From an uncultured Oleiphilus sp. (GTDB lineage Bacteria; Pseudomonadota; Gammaproteobacteria; Pseudomonadales; Oleiphilaceae), in contig CAJWAD010000004.1 in the NCBI GenBank assembly GCA_913020245.1, positions 1 to 64,000 on the forward strand: a DNA stretch of 64,000 nt. The letters are read 5' to 3'. The position numbers and the translations under genes were made by a program. Shown here piece by piece: positions 26,527-34,047 of this stretch; position 1 is the first letter of the stretch, and each line of letters starts with the position of its first letter. Below the pieces are notes generated by a model, which was given only the letters and a program-made list of their open reading frames with translations, was not told the DNA's origin and searched no databases.

Positions 26527-27384
26527 ATGGTAGAAGGTGACACCTTTCAGAAATTCATGTTGGATGCGCTAGAAATTCGTGGTGAATGGGTGCGCCTTGA
26601 TGATAGTTTTGCCGAGTTATGTCAAAACAAAAATTACCCAGAGTCTTTGCGTAAGCTGCTTGCGGAGACAACGGCAGCATCCCTTTTACTGACAGGGACG
26701 CTCAAATTTGAAGGCCGATTATCTATTCATGCTCGTGGTAGTGGTCCGGTCTCATTATTAATGGCCGAAGCCACGCATGAAAGAGCCTATCGCTCCATTG
26801 TTAATCACAAGGCCGAGCCGTTTGAAAGCGACGACTTAAACCATTTACTCGGTAAAGCGCAGCTTGCGATAACTATTGAGCCCGATAAAGGTCAGCGTTA
26901 TCAGGGCATTGTTCCGCTTGAGGCGAGCAATATGGGCGACTGTCTGGTGCAATATTTTGATATGTCAGAGCAGCTCGACACTTTTTTTATGTTTGATAGC
27001 GATGCAAACGGCTGTTTCGGCTTAATGCTTCAAAAGCTGCCAGATTACCGCAGCATTCAAGATCAGGATGCATGGGATCGTGTAACACAGCTGGCAAATA
27101 CCTTGAGTTTTGAGGAAGTGAGCGGGCATGACAATGAAACGCTCACGCATCGTTTGTATCACGAAGAGCAGGTGAGCTTGTTTGCGCAAGAGCCCGTTCG
27201 TTTTCAGTGCACATGCTCGCCGGAGCGGTCATTGGCGTCGTTAAATGCCTTAGGGCATGACGAGGTGTTGGATATCCTTGAGCATGAGGCAAAAGTTGCC
27301 ATTGATTGTCAGTTCTGCGGCGCACATTACGAGTTTGATCGCGCGGATGTGAATGCCCTATTTGGATTAGGTAAAATGCATTAG
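26527..27384 (+). CDS. hslO: Redox-regulated chaperone Hsp33
   Basis: A 285-residue protein started at the ATG at 26527 (MVEGDTFQKF); a GTG at 26515 is an in-frame alternative. The N-terminal domain has the GLRLS-like core (ARGSGPVSLLMAEA). The C terminus has the redox zinc switch: CxC (QCTCS) and CxxC (CQFCGAHY). Oxidation of these cysteines releases zinc and activates holdase activity against protein aggregation. It is the last gene of yrfG-hslR-hslO, directly before pckA as in E. coli. Confidence 0.94.
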   Translation: MVEGDTFQKFMLDALEIRGEWVRLDDSFAELCQNKNYPESLRKLLAETTAASLLLTGTLKFEGRLSIHARGSGPVSLLMAEATHERAYRSIVNHKAEPFESDDLNHLLGKAQLAITIEPDKGQRYQGIVPLEASNMGDCLVQYFDMSEQLDTFFMFDSDANGCFGLMLQKLPDYRSIQDQDAWDRVTQLANTLSFEEVSGHDNETLTHRLYHEEQVSLFAQEPVRFQCTCSPERSLASLNALGHDEVLDILEHEAKVAIDCQFCGAHYEFDRADVNALFGLGKMH

Positions 27385-27528
27385 GCGTGATAAATTTCGC
27401 GAATACACGTAATTAGTTGTACGTAGGTAAATAAAGTCGTTTTTTGTACAGCTATTTGTCATAATGGCGCCCCAATTTTTAGTGGTCGATATGATTCGGC
27501 CAGTGTTTTAATTCCAAGTGAGGTCGAA

Positions 27529-29064
27529 GTGAGTAACACTTTTGTTGATCTGAGTTCAGCGCTGTTAGTCGAGCATGCACTTAAGCGTGAAGAAGGTAGG
27601 CTGGCTGCTAATGGTTCTTTAGTTGTTACCACGGGTAAAAGAACAGGTCGCTCTCCTATGGACCGTTACATCGTCGATGAGCCGAGTACTTCGGATGCAA
27701 TCGGCTGGGGGCCAATTAACCGTCCATTCGATGCAGACAAGTTTGATGCCTTGTGGGAGCGTGTTGAGGCCTATGTTGCCGAGCGTGATCATTATGTGTC
27801 GCATTTGCATGTGGGTTCAGATCCCGATCACTACATTGCGGTAAATGTATGTACGGAGACTGCCTGGCAAAATCTGTTTGGCCGCAATTTATTCATTCGC
27901 CCTGAGCAATACAATCCAGCTGATAAACAACAGTGGGAGATCTTAAACGTTGCAAGTTTTGAATGTGTTCCTGCGCGCGATGGGACTAATAGCGACGGAA
28001 CGGTGATTATCAACTTCGCCAAGCGCCGCGTGCTTCTGGCGGGTATGCGTTATGCCGGCGAAATGAAAAAAGCGATGTTTTCGGTACAAAACTTCCTGTT
28101 ACCTGAAAAAGATGTTTTACCCATGCATTGCTCTGCAAATGTGGGTGAAGACGGTGAAACAACGTTGTTCTTCGGTCTTTCTGGGACGGGTAAAACGACC
28201 CTGTCTGCAGATCCAGGTCGTTACCTCATCGGTGATGACGAACATGGCTGGGGTAAAGGTACCGTCTTCAATTTAGAAGGTGGCTGTTACGCGAAGACGA
28301 TAGATCTTAGTCAAAAGAACGAACCCATTATTTGGGATGCGATTCGTTTTGGTGCGATTGTTGAAAACGTTGCAATCGACGACGACCAACGGCTACCAGA
28401 TTATACTGACACAAGCATTACTGAGAATGGCCGGTGCGCGTACCCACTTGAACATGTTGAGAAGCGGGTGCCGGAAAACCTCGCTGGTGAGCCAAATGCA
28501 ATTGTTTTTTTAACCTGCGACATGACGGGCGTTCTGCCGCCTGTCTCTTTGCTGAGTAAAGAGAGCGCGGCTTATCATTTTCTCAGTGGTTACACTGCGC
28601 TTGTCGGCTCAACAGAAATGGGCTCAGACTCTAAATTGAAATCTACCTTTTCTACTTGTTTCGGTGCGCCTTTTTTCCCTCGTCCTGCTGGCGAATATGC
28701 TGAGTTGCTAATGAAACGGATGGAAGAGTTTGGTTCTAAGGTATACCTCGTCAATACAGGTTGGACGGGTGGCCCATATGGTGTGGGTCAGCGCTTTTCA
28801 ATACCGACCACACGAGGCATCATCTCGGCAATTCAGAGCGGCGCGTTAGTGGATGCGGATACAACACGTCTAGAAAAATTAAACCTAGATATCCCGGTTG
28901 CGGTGCCAGGCGTCGATACAACCCTACTCAATCCACGTGATACTTGGGCGGATAAAGACGCTTATGATGCGAAAGCGGGTGATTTGATCACACAATTTGT
29001 TGAAAATTTCAAAAAGTTTGACGTGGCTGATGTAATTGTTGATGCAGGGCCAAAATTGGCCTAG
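27529..29064 (+). CDS. pckA: Phosphoenolpyruvate carboxykinase (ATP)
   Basis: A 511-residue gluconeogenic enzyme converting oxaloacetate and ATP to PEP, CO2 and ADP. The P-loop is [13 protein letters not shown] (Lys222), followed by the metal/ATP segment LIGDDEHGW, and the substrate segment [12 protein letters not shown] near residue 39. The start is GTG. A complete intrinsic terminator follows the stop. It probably has its own promoter in the 145-base gap after hslO. Confidence 0.95.
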   Translation: MSNTFVDLSSALLVEHALKREEGRLAANGSLVVTTGKRTGRSPMDRYIVDEPSTSDAIGWGPINRPFDADKFDALWERVEAYVAERDHYVSHLHVGSDPDHYIAVNVCTETAWQNLFGRNLFIRPEQYNPADKQQWEILNVASFECVPARDGTNSDGTVIINFAKRRVLLAGMRYAGEMKKAMFSVQNFLLPEKDVLPMHCSANVGEDGETTLFFGLSGTGKTTLSADPGRYLIGDDEHGWGKGTVFNLEGGCYAKTIDLSQKNEPIIWDAIRFGAIVENVAIDDDQRLPDYTDTSITENGRCAYPLEHVEKRVPENLAGEPNAIVFLTCDMTGVLPPVSLLSKESAAYHFLSGYTALVGSTEMGSDSKLKSTFSTCFGAPFFPRPAGEYAELLMKRMEEFGSKVYLVNTGWTGGPYGVGQRFSIPTTRGIISAIQSGALVDADTTRLEKLNLDIPVAVPGVDTTLLNPRDTWADKDAYDAKAGDLITQFVENFKKFDVADVIVDAGPKLA

Positions 29065-29085
29065 CACATCAAAGTGTGCGCATCT

Positions 29086-29113
29086 AAAAACCCGGTTATT
29101 GCCGGGTTTTTTA
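29086..29113 (+). terminator. Intrinsic terminator after pckA
   Basis: A stem CCCGG / CCGGG (extended by flanking A/T pairs) with a 6-base loop and a T6 run, 22 bases after the pckA stop. Confidence 0.88.
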
Positions 29114-29349
29114 TTGTCTGAATGATAGCTTTGGCGCCATCTTATTTTTTAATTCCGTTAGGTACAGTGATAACACCGCAAAGATATTCAATTTACTAAA
29201 GATGTTTTACACTTCGGCAAACGGCAAGTTTGATTTAGATGTCGCATGAGACTTAAACTGTTGTCGAACGGCTCTTATCTTCAGGCAATTGAAAGGCGCA
29301 TCTCAGGCGTTTGCGGGGAGATTTCATAGCATTATGTCAAGGAAGGTTT

Positions 29350-30150
29350 ATGAATAGCGGAAAAAAAGATTGGGTAAAAGTCGCGAAGCAGTCCCGTCAA
29401 TTTGAGAGAATGGAGGCCTATTTTGAAGATTTTGGCTTCACACCCCATCGTCACGATACCTTCGCTATTGGTCAAACGCTTGGTGGTATCCATAACTTTA
29501 ATTATCGAAAATCACTTCGCCATAGTTTGCCGGGCGGAACAGTAGTCATCCATCCTGATGAACTGCATGATGGCGAGGCGGGTAACGAAATGGGATTTTA
29601 TTATCGGATCCTTTATGTGTCGCCTGAATTGATACAAGAAGTGTTGGGGCCAAATCCACTACCATTTCTGGAGGAGGGTATCACTCGAGATGCTCGGTTA
29701 GGCAGCGTGGTTCAAAACATCTTATGTGACCTAGATAGCGACCTAGACCCCTTAGATGAAGATGATAAAGTATATGAGCTAGCAACCACCTTGTCGGTGG
29801 TGTCAGGTCAAAAAGTAAAGAGAAAAACAATCAACTACGCGGCAGCAAATAAAGCGCGAGAATTTATTCTTGATTGCCTTGATTCTCCGTTGAGTCTTGA
29901 ACAAATAGAGGCTGTTGCCAATACTGATCGTTGGAGTTTATCGCGCGATTTTCGAGCGGTCTATGGCACCAGCCCCTATCGATATCTTACCTTACGCAGA
30001 TTAGACAAAGTAAAAGCCTTTATTCATTGCGGTTTGTCGTTAACGGATGCTTCGTTAGAGGCAGGTTTTACCGATCAAAGCCACATGACCAATAAATTTT
30101 GCAAGGCCTTTGGTATGTCACCGGGTACTTGGAGAAAACTGAGTCAATAG
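29350..30150 (+). CDS. AraC-family transcriptional regulator
   Basis: About 266 residues from MNSGKKDWVK, with AAGGAAGG just upstream; an in-frame start at 29311 has no such site. The N-terminal half is a cupin effector-binding domain (HRHDTFAIGQTLGGIHNF; GGTVVIHPDELHDGEAG). The C-terminal half is the double helix-turn-helix (LSLEQIEAVANTDRWSLSRD; GLSLTDASLEAGFTDQSHMT). AraC genes of this type often lie beside azlCD transporters. It is convergent with the azlD end of the RiPP-like operon and is the best candidate for its regulator. A natural ligand would be an amino acid or the pathway product, by inference. Confidence 0.88.
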   Translation: MNSGKKDWVKVAKQSRQFERMEAYFEDFGFTPHRHDTFAIGQTLGGIHNFNYRKSLRHSLPGGTVVIHPDELHDGEAGNEMGFYYRILYVSPELIQEVLGPNPLPFLEEGITRDARLGSVVQNILCDLDSDLDPLDEDDKVYELATTLSVVSGQKVKRKTINYAAANKAREFILDCLDSPLSLEQIEAVANTDRWSLSRDFRAVYGTSPYRYLTLRRLDKVKAFIHCGLSLTDASLEAGFTDQSHMTNKFCKAFGMSPGTWRKLSQ

Positions 30151-30244
30151 CCCTTGTTCAAGGCTCCTCGACACAATCTCAATGGCCACGCTCGGGTTTA
30201 GCTGAGTACTCAAGATTGAAAAGTAAGAGTTTGCCGTCAATTTG

Positions 30245-30523
30245 CTAGAGAAGCGCAGCAACTGCACAACCGACAAGGGTCGTAAAAACTAATCCCGGTA
30301 GCGCAAACACAGCAAATACCCCGACAATAAGTAAAGCCAGTAAATTTGCCGATTCAATATAAAAAATATAAACCGCAAAGGTGATAAAAACCGCTTTTGG
30401 CAACGGACCATTTAAAAAGCGATGGCAGTTAGCAGGTAGTTTAACGTCTACTAGCGAAGGCACGACTCTGACTAGTATCGATGTAAGGAATAGTGCACTG
30501 ATTATTAAGGCTTGATTTGTCAT
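30245..30523 (-). CDS. azlD: AzlD-like branched-chain amino acid exporter, small subunit
   Basis: A 92-residue membrane protein with three to four hydrophobic helices and the family features LTSILVRVVPSLV and an N-terminal LIISALFLTS. It forms the small half of the AzlCD exporter, which pumps out branched-chain amino acids and analogues such as azaleucine. It overlaps azlC by 4 bases. It is the last gene of the operon that starts with the GGTV-repeat peptide. Confidence 0.88.
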   Translation of the reverse strand: MTNQALIISALFLTSILVRVVPSLVDVKLPANCHRFLNGPLPKAVFITFAVYIFYIESANLLALLIVGVFAVFALPGLVFTTLVGCAVAALL

Positions 30524-31248
30524 GTTTTATCTACCCACCAGAAGAAAACAGCCAAACAGGCGATACAGGGGATCCAAAAAAATATGGGGCCAATCAAAGA
30601 GATCAGCGCCAGCGCGATAAAAATAGCGAGGCTAAACGCAACAACGGTTAAGAAGTAGGACGATTGATTTGTCTCGGCCGATTTTTTGGTGAGGGCCTTT
30701 AATTGGCTTATGCATAGAAAAAGTAAAACGGCGCTGGCGGGGAATGTTAAAGGTAATTTTTCACTTATCTCCGCAATAGGTAGTATATCTGCCATGAGGT
30801 AACCAGCTATTCCCGATAAGACCCACGAGGCAAAAATACAGGATCGAATCGTTAATACGACCGTAACCGAATCATTTGCTCTTTCGGTTGCAAATGCCTC
30901 GTCGCCTAGCATGTGTCCCGCAATGGCCTTTGATATTTTGGCTTTCGGTAATCTATCGGTACTTGCTATGGCGAGCGGAATGTAGCGACAGTTAAGCGAT
31001 GCGGTTAATAGCAGCAAAGTAAATAAACCTACGGACTCGCTGGTGAATGGTAACGCGGCAAACTGTCCGCTACCCGTAAAGCCGAATGCACTTATCAAGA
31101 TCACCTCTAATAGAGTCCAGTCGGCCTGATGGGCTAACGCACCAAATAATGCACTAATCGGGGCGACGGCGAGTGCAACAGGAAAGGCGCGTTGTAATCC
31201 CATCGGCACAGCATTTTCAGAGGCTGCGTATACCCTTATTGACGTCAC
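30520..31248 (-). CDS. azlC: AzlC-like branched-chain amino acid exporter, large subunit
   Basis: A 242-residue inner-membrane protein with about seven helices. The family signature is intact (GLQRAFPVALAVAPISALFG, then ISAFGFTGSGQFAALPF, NCRYIPLAIAS and HMLGDEAFA). AzlC with AzlD exports valine, leucine, isoleucine and analogues. It overlaps the dioxygenase gene by 4 bases upstream and azlD by 4 bases downstream. That tight coupling suggests the exported compound is made or modified by the two enzymes encoded before it. Confidence 0.9.
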   Translation of the reverse strand: MTSIRVYAASENAVPMGLQRAFPVALAVAPISALFGALAHQADWTLLEVILISAFGFTGSGQFAALPFTSESVGLFTLLLLTASLNCRYIPLAIASTDRLPKAKISKAIAGHMLGDEAFATERANDSVTVVLTIRSCIFASWVLSGIAGYLMADILPIAEISEKLPLTFPASAVLLFLCISQLKALTKKSAETNQSSYFLTVVAFSLAIFIALALISLIGPIFFWIPCIACLAVFFWWVDKT

Positions 31249-31982
31249 TTCGTAGCGCCTTTACAAGACGTAAGGTCATGCAATGGACCGTATGCGCGGT
31301 TTTTCCAGCGATTGATTTCTATTACCCAAATATCTCGATAGCCCTCCTCTCCATGGCTTGCTTCAATATTGCTCGCGAAATGGATGTAGCGTTCGTCATC
31401 AATAAGGATCGCTTCGTTTTCGGCGAGGGTTTTTCGGAAAACAATGTGGTTGGTTTTAGGCTCAATTACTTGGGTTTCCCCGCCGCAGACATTGTGACGT
31501 GTGGCTACAGCAATCACGCTGTATTCATGGCCATCACGATGCGGTCCTTCGGGAACAGTCACGCCCTTAAATGTTTTATTCACGGTAACCCGAATTTGAT
31601 TGACGTTAACGTGAAATAATTCAGCGCGGTCTACGGGTAAATTATCCATGACGCGCGCAATTAGCGAGGATGGATCGATTTGCAATTGCTCTCTGTAGCG
31701 AGGTACACCGCCAGCTTCGCTTAGTTTTATATACTCCAAGGATTGCACGTAGTGCCGTTTAGGTAACGGCGCAAAAATCCATTGATTCGTTTCACAATAG
31801 CCAAAATACTGGGTGAGACGAATGGTTCGATGTCTCTGTAAGCTGTGCCGGTCCCTTGGCATCTTATTGAATGAAGCCAATTCTTCATGATTGAGTTCAG
31901 GCATTTCAATGATGCTGTAACCGTCGCTTTCAAAGCTCATGGGCTGCGTAAATTCTTCACCACATTTTACTGCCGCTTTCAT
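31245..31982 (-). CDS. 2OG-Fe(II) dioxygenase, free-amino-acid hydroxylase type (BsmA/IDO-like)
   Basis: A 245-residue non-haem iron oxygenase. The facial triad is visible: H148 and D150 in PEGPHRDGHEY, and H201 in ERYIHFASNI. R216 (GYRDIWVIEINRW) would bind 2-oxoglutarate. The motif around the HxD and the length match the 2OG-Fe dioxygenase group that contains L-isoleucine 4-hydroxylase (IDO) and relatives acting on free Ile, Leu, Met or Thr. By family it would hydroxylate an aliphatic amino acid side chain in the cytoplasm. It sits between the radical SAM gene and azlC with 4-base overlaps on both sides. The substrate could be a free amino acid, or a residue from or in the GGTV peptide. Confidence 0.8.
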   Translation of the reverse strand: MKAAVKCGEEFTQPMSFESDGYSIIEMPELNHEELASFNKMPRDRHSLQRHRTIRLTQYFGYCETNQWIFAPLPKRHYVQSLEYIKLSEAGGVPRYREQLQIDPSSLIARVMDNLPVDRAELFHVNVNQIRVTVNKTFKGVTVPEGPHRDGHEYSVIAVATRHNVCGGETQVIEPKTNHIVFRKTLAENEAILIDDERYIHFASNIEASHGEEGYRDIWVIEINRWKNRAYGPLHDLTSCKGATK

Positions 31983-33499
31983 ACTACAGCCTCTTCATCA
32001 ACGTGCCCTAGATCCAGTGTTGCCACATCAAAAGGCTGCAACGCTTCGATATGTTTTTTGGTTATTCCGCGGTAAAAGTCACATACGCTGTCTTCGACAA
32101 CGTTAATCTCACCAAATTTCTTTTCAAGAGAGCCGAGGCATAGCCCGCCGCAGAATCCCTCGATTTCACAGCCCCTGCAATATTCCGGATTGTTGGTTCG
32201 TAGTTCGGCATGGCCAATATAGTTTTGGGACTGGAGTAGGCCTTCACCCTCTGAAATCTTACCGAGTAATGTTGAGCCTGCTTTACAGGAAAATACCGAG
32301 CCATTTGGTTCTATGCTCAATTGGGCACCTTTGGCAGAACAGTTCTTAAAACCACGATGCGACACCACATCAAGGCCAAGCATGACTTGAAATATTTGGT
32401 GCCAATACCCAGTTAAAATAACGCCATGGTCTCTGCCGTACTCAATAACTGACCACAATTTATTGATGATGTTTTCGGTCCCAAAGTTGGCATAAAAGGT
32501 GGGGTCAAAATCTACAATGACACCGATTTCGCTTGCGCCGGCTTTCTTAGCAAAATCTACAATTGAGTTGTCGAATTCGTGCCAAGTTGATGAGGTTAGT
32601 GCCGCATTAATAGCAATCCGGTTGTTATATTTTTTTAAGTGTTGTAAACCGTTTACTACGGTTGGTGTGCTGTCATCGCCATTTTTTAGGGGCCGGTTAG
32701 GACTCGTTGGCGAATCAAAACTAACGCATGTAGCAACTTCATACTTAGCGAATATTTGTGCTATTTCATCTGTAAACAATGAGCCATTTGTCACGATTGA
32801 GTAATTGATTATGAGTTCATCGTTCTCGCCGCGATTGAAGCGATCTAGTACCGCCCTAATTGCCTTCCAATTAAGCATTGGCTCGCCGCCAAAAAACTGG
32901 ATCATGACTTCGTTAACACCCTGGGATTTCGCTATGTCTAAGGCGTTTTCGGTATATTTAATCGCATCTGAGGGTTTCATCGCGCGGTTTTTCGGATCAA
33001 ACTGATGTTCAAAACGTGTTGTTGAGGCATACATCGAATCATTTAAATTAATTTGAATACTATCCCGAGCAATAATTCTTGATTCATCGACTTTGCTCAT
33101 TTCGCTTTCAGCTGACATCTCCTTTCCTTGAATGCCCTCAAAACAGTATTTGCAGCCGAAGTTGCAGGCGTTTGCCATTACTAACTGAATCACGTGGATC
33201 TGTTTGTTCAGAAATGAAGACGCCGCTTGAGCGTCATGCTTTTGCGGTGTCGATGGGATGAGAAACTGTCGAAGTATGAGTTGCCGAAGTAATTGATGGT
33301 AACGTGAATCAGACTCCTCGAGACTTTCCTGTTGAATCGTTTGCGGTAAGGTAAACGCCTTTAATGCCTCGCTAGAATCGGCATCTAGTAAGGTAAGGCC
33401 ACCTAGTAATCTATGATAAACAGCAATGCGATTGCCTAATGGAATTTCAACTAACTCTTTTGATACAACGTATTTTGTTTCTATATCAACGTATTCCAT
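31979..33499 (-). CDS. Radical SAM/SPASM peptide-modifying enzyme
   Basis: A 506-residue enzyme. The first 100 residues form a domain that could be a precursor-recognition (PqqD/RRE-like) region (EIPLGNRIAVYHRLLGGLTL). The radical SAM cluster motif CxxxCxxC is C112, C116, C119 (ACNFGCKYC), and IQFFGGEPMLNW is the GGEP SAM motif. The C-terminal SPASM domain is complete, with C-x12-G-x4-C (starting at NCSAKGAQ) then CxxC-x5-C-x3-C (CRGCEIEGFCGGLC) and a last Cys in DSVCDFY, giving two auxiliary Fe-S clusters. Such enzymes make C-C, C-S or related crosslinks or other radical changes on ribosomal peptides. It lies 61 bases after the GGTV-repeat peptide gene. I cannot match it to a characterised subfamily. 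Confidence 0.9.
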   Translation of the reverse strand: MEYVDIETKYVVSKELVEIPLGNRIAVYHRLLGGLTLLDADSSEALKAFTLPQTIQQESLEESDSRYHQLLRQLILRQFLIPSTPQKHDAQAASSFLNKQIHVIQLVMANACNFGCKYCFEGIQGKEMSAESEMSKVDESRIIARDSIQINLNDSMYASTTRFEHQFDPKNRAMKPSDAIKYTENALDIAKSQGVNEVMIQFFGGEPMLNWKAIRAVLDRFNRGENDELIINYSIVTNGSLFTDEIAQIFAKYEVATCVSFDSPTSPNRPLKNGDDSTPTVVNGLQHLKKYNNRIAINAALTSSTWHEFDNSIVDFAKKAGASEIGVIVDFDPTFYANFGTENIINKLWSVIEYGRDHGVILTGYWHQIFQVMLGLDVVSHRGFKNCSAKGAQLSIEPNGSVFSCKAGSTLLGKISEGEGLLQSQNYIGHAELRTNNPEYCRGCEIEGFCGGLCLGSLEKKFGEINVVEDSVCDFYRGITKKHIEALQPFDVATLDLGHVDEEAVV

Positions 33500-33560
33500 G
33501 CCTTTTACCGTTCGCTTTGATTTATAAGTACATGACCTATCTAAAGTGATGAGGTAGTCG

Positions 33561-33731
33561 CTATTGCTTAGTTAAACGGTTTAGTAGCAAGTGATTGGAT
33601 GAATGGATGCTTCGTTGCACTGTGCCACCGACGGTGCCACCAACGGTGCCGCCGACGGTTCCACCAAGCGTTGCAGCGGTAGGCGCACTCGTTTGGTTTT
33701 CATGACGTTTTGTTTTTATCGAATTTTCCAT
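33561..33731 (-). CDS. Candidate RiPP precursor with four GGTV repeats (56 aa)
   Basis: A 56-residue peptide read from the ATG at 33731, which has GGGG 6 bases upstream; in-frame ATGs at 33743 and 33761 lack a good site. It has a polar leader of about 21 residues (MENSIKTKRHENQTSAPTAA), a core of four perfect Gly-Gly-Thr-Val units after a Leu, and an 18-residue follower (QRSIHSSNHLLLNRLTKQ). There is no Cys and no aromatic residue in the whole peptide, so it cannot be a thioether or aromatic cyclophane substrate. The four 12-base units differ at silent sites, so the protein repeat is what is conserved. It lies directly before a radical SAM/SPASM gene. Role as substrate is inferred from position and composition. 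Confidence 0.75.
   Translation of the reverse strand: MENSIKTKRHENQTSAPTAATLGGTVGGTVGGTVGGTVQRSIHSSNHLLLNRLTKQ
33618..33665 (-). repeat. Four tandem 12-bp repeats encoding GGTV
   Basis: Units at 33654-33665, 33642-33653, 33630-33641 and 33618-33629 (coding order) read GGTGGAACCGTC, GGCGGCACCGTT, GGTGGCACCGTC and GGTGGCACAGTG. All differences are silent, and each unit encodes Gly-Gly-Thr-Val. Confidence 0.95.
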
Positions 33732-33845
33732 AATGAACCCCATATTCCTAATTTTTCTCATTTGAAGGCCGGGAAGGCTTCATTTCTAAGTTGAAGGAAA
33801 AATTTAAAGGATTGAGGCCAGTGGTTCTTGTACGATCGTGCACAA

Positions 33846-33868
33846 TTAAAATGAACATTTCATTTTAA
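33846..33868. promoter_or_regulatory. Perfect 10+10 inverted repeat, likely operator
   Basis: Arms TTAAAATGAA (33846-33855) and TTCATTTTAA (33859-33868) are separated by CAT. The site lies about 115 bases before the peptide start codon. Its symmetry suggests binding of a dimeric regulator. AraC-type proteins usually use direct repeats, so a different regulator is possible. Confidence 0.55.
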
Positions 33869-33994
33869 AGGGGTGAATTGAAAATATATGGAGCAATTGT
33901 TCAGCTTAATTTGGTTGGCTGTTGAGAATATGAAGCGAGGCAAATAGGTGGATTTAGATCCAATGGCTTGTGAAGGTGTCAATTATTCTCGGAT

Positions 33995-34025
33995 AAAAAA
34001 AACCCTGCAAGAGCAGGGTTTTTTG
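33995..34025 (-). terminator. Intrinsic terminator of the TRAP permease gene
   Basis: A stem CCCTGC / GCAGGG with a 4-base loop, flanked by an A-run on the plus strand that reads as a T8 tract on the minus strand. It sits just after the permease stop codon and could also act in the plus direction. Confidence 0.88.
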
Positions 34026-34047
34026 AAGGGGGAATTTCGTTTATTTT

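Larger units (their letters stand above)
33732..34047. other. Regulatory region of the RiPP-like operon
   Basis: About 316 bases between the peptide start and the end of the TRAP permease gene. It holds a terminator at the left flank of the permease gene, a perfect inverted repeat (listed separately) and a smaller imperfect palindrome GAGCAATTGTTC at 33891-33902. The peptide operon promoter should lie here on the minus strand, but I cannot choose -35/-10 boxes with confidence. I see no further gene. Confidence 0.5.

Noticed and set aside
27440..27466. Possible pckA promoter TTGTAC...CATAAT
   Set aside because: The spacing is only about 10 bases, and no alternative -35 box fits.
33603..33794. 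A plus-strand open frame opposite the GGTV peptide
   Set aside because: It is the antisense shadow of the 12-bp repeats, has no ribosome site, and its product is low complexity without sense. The minus-strand frame is in operon with the radical SAM gene.
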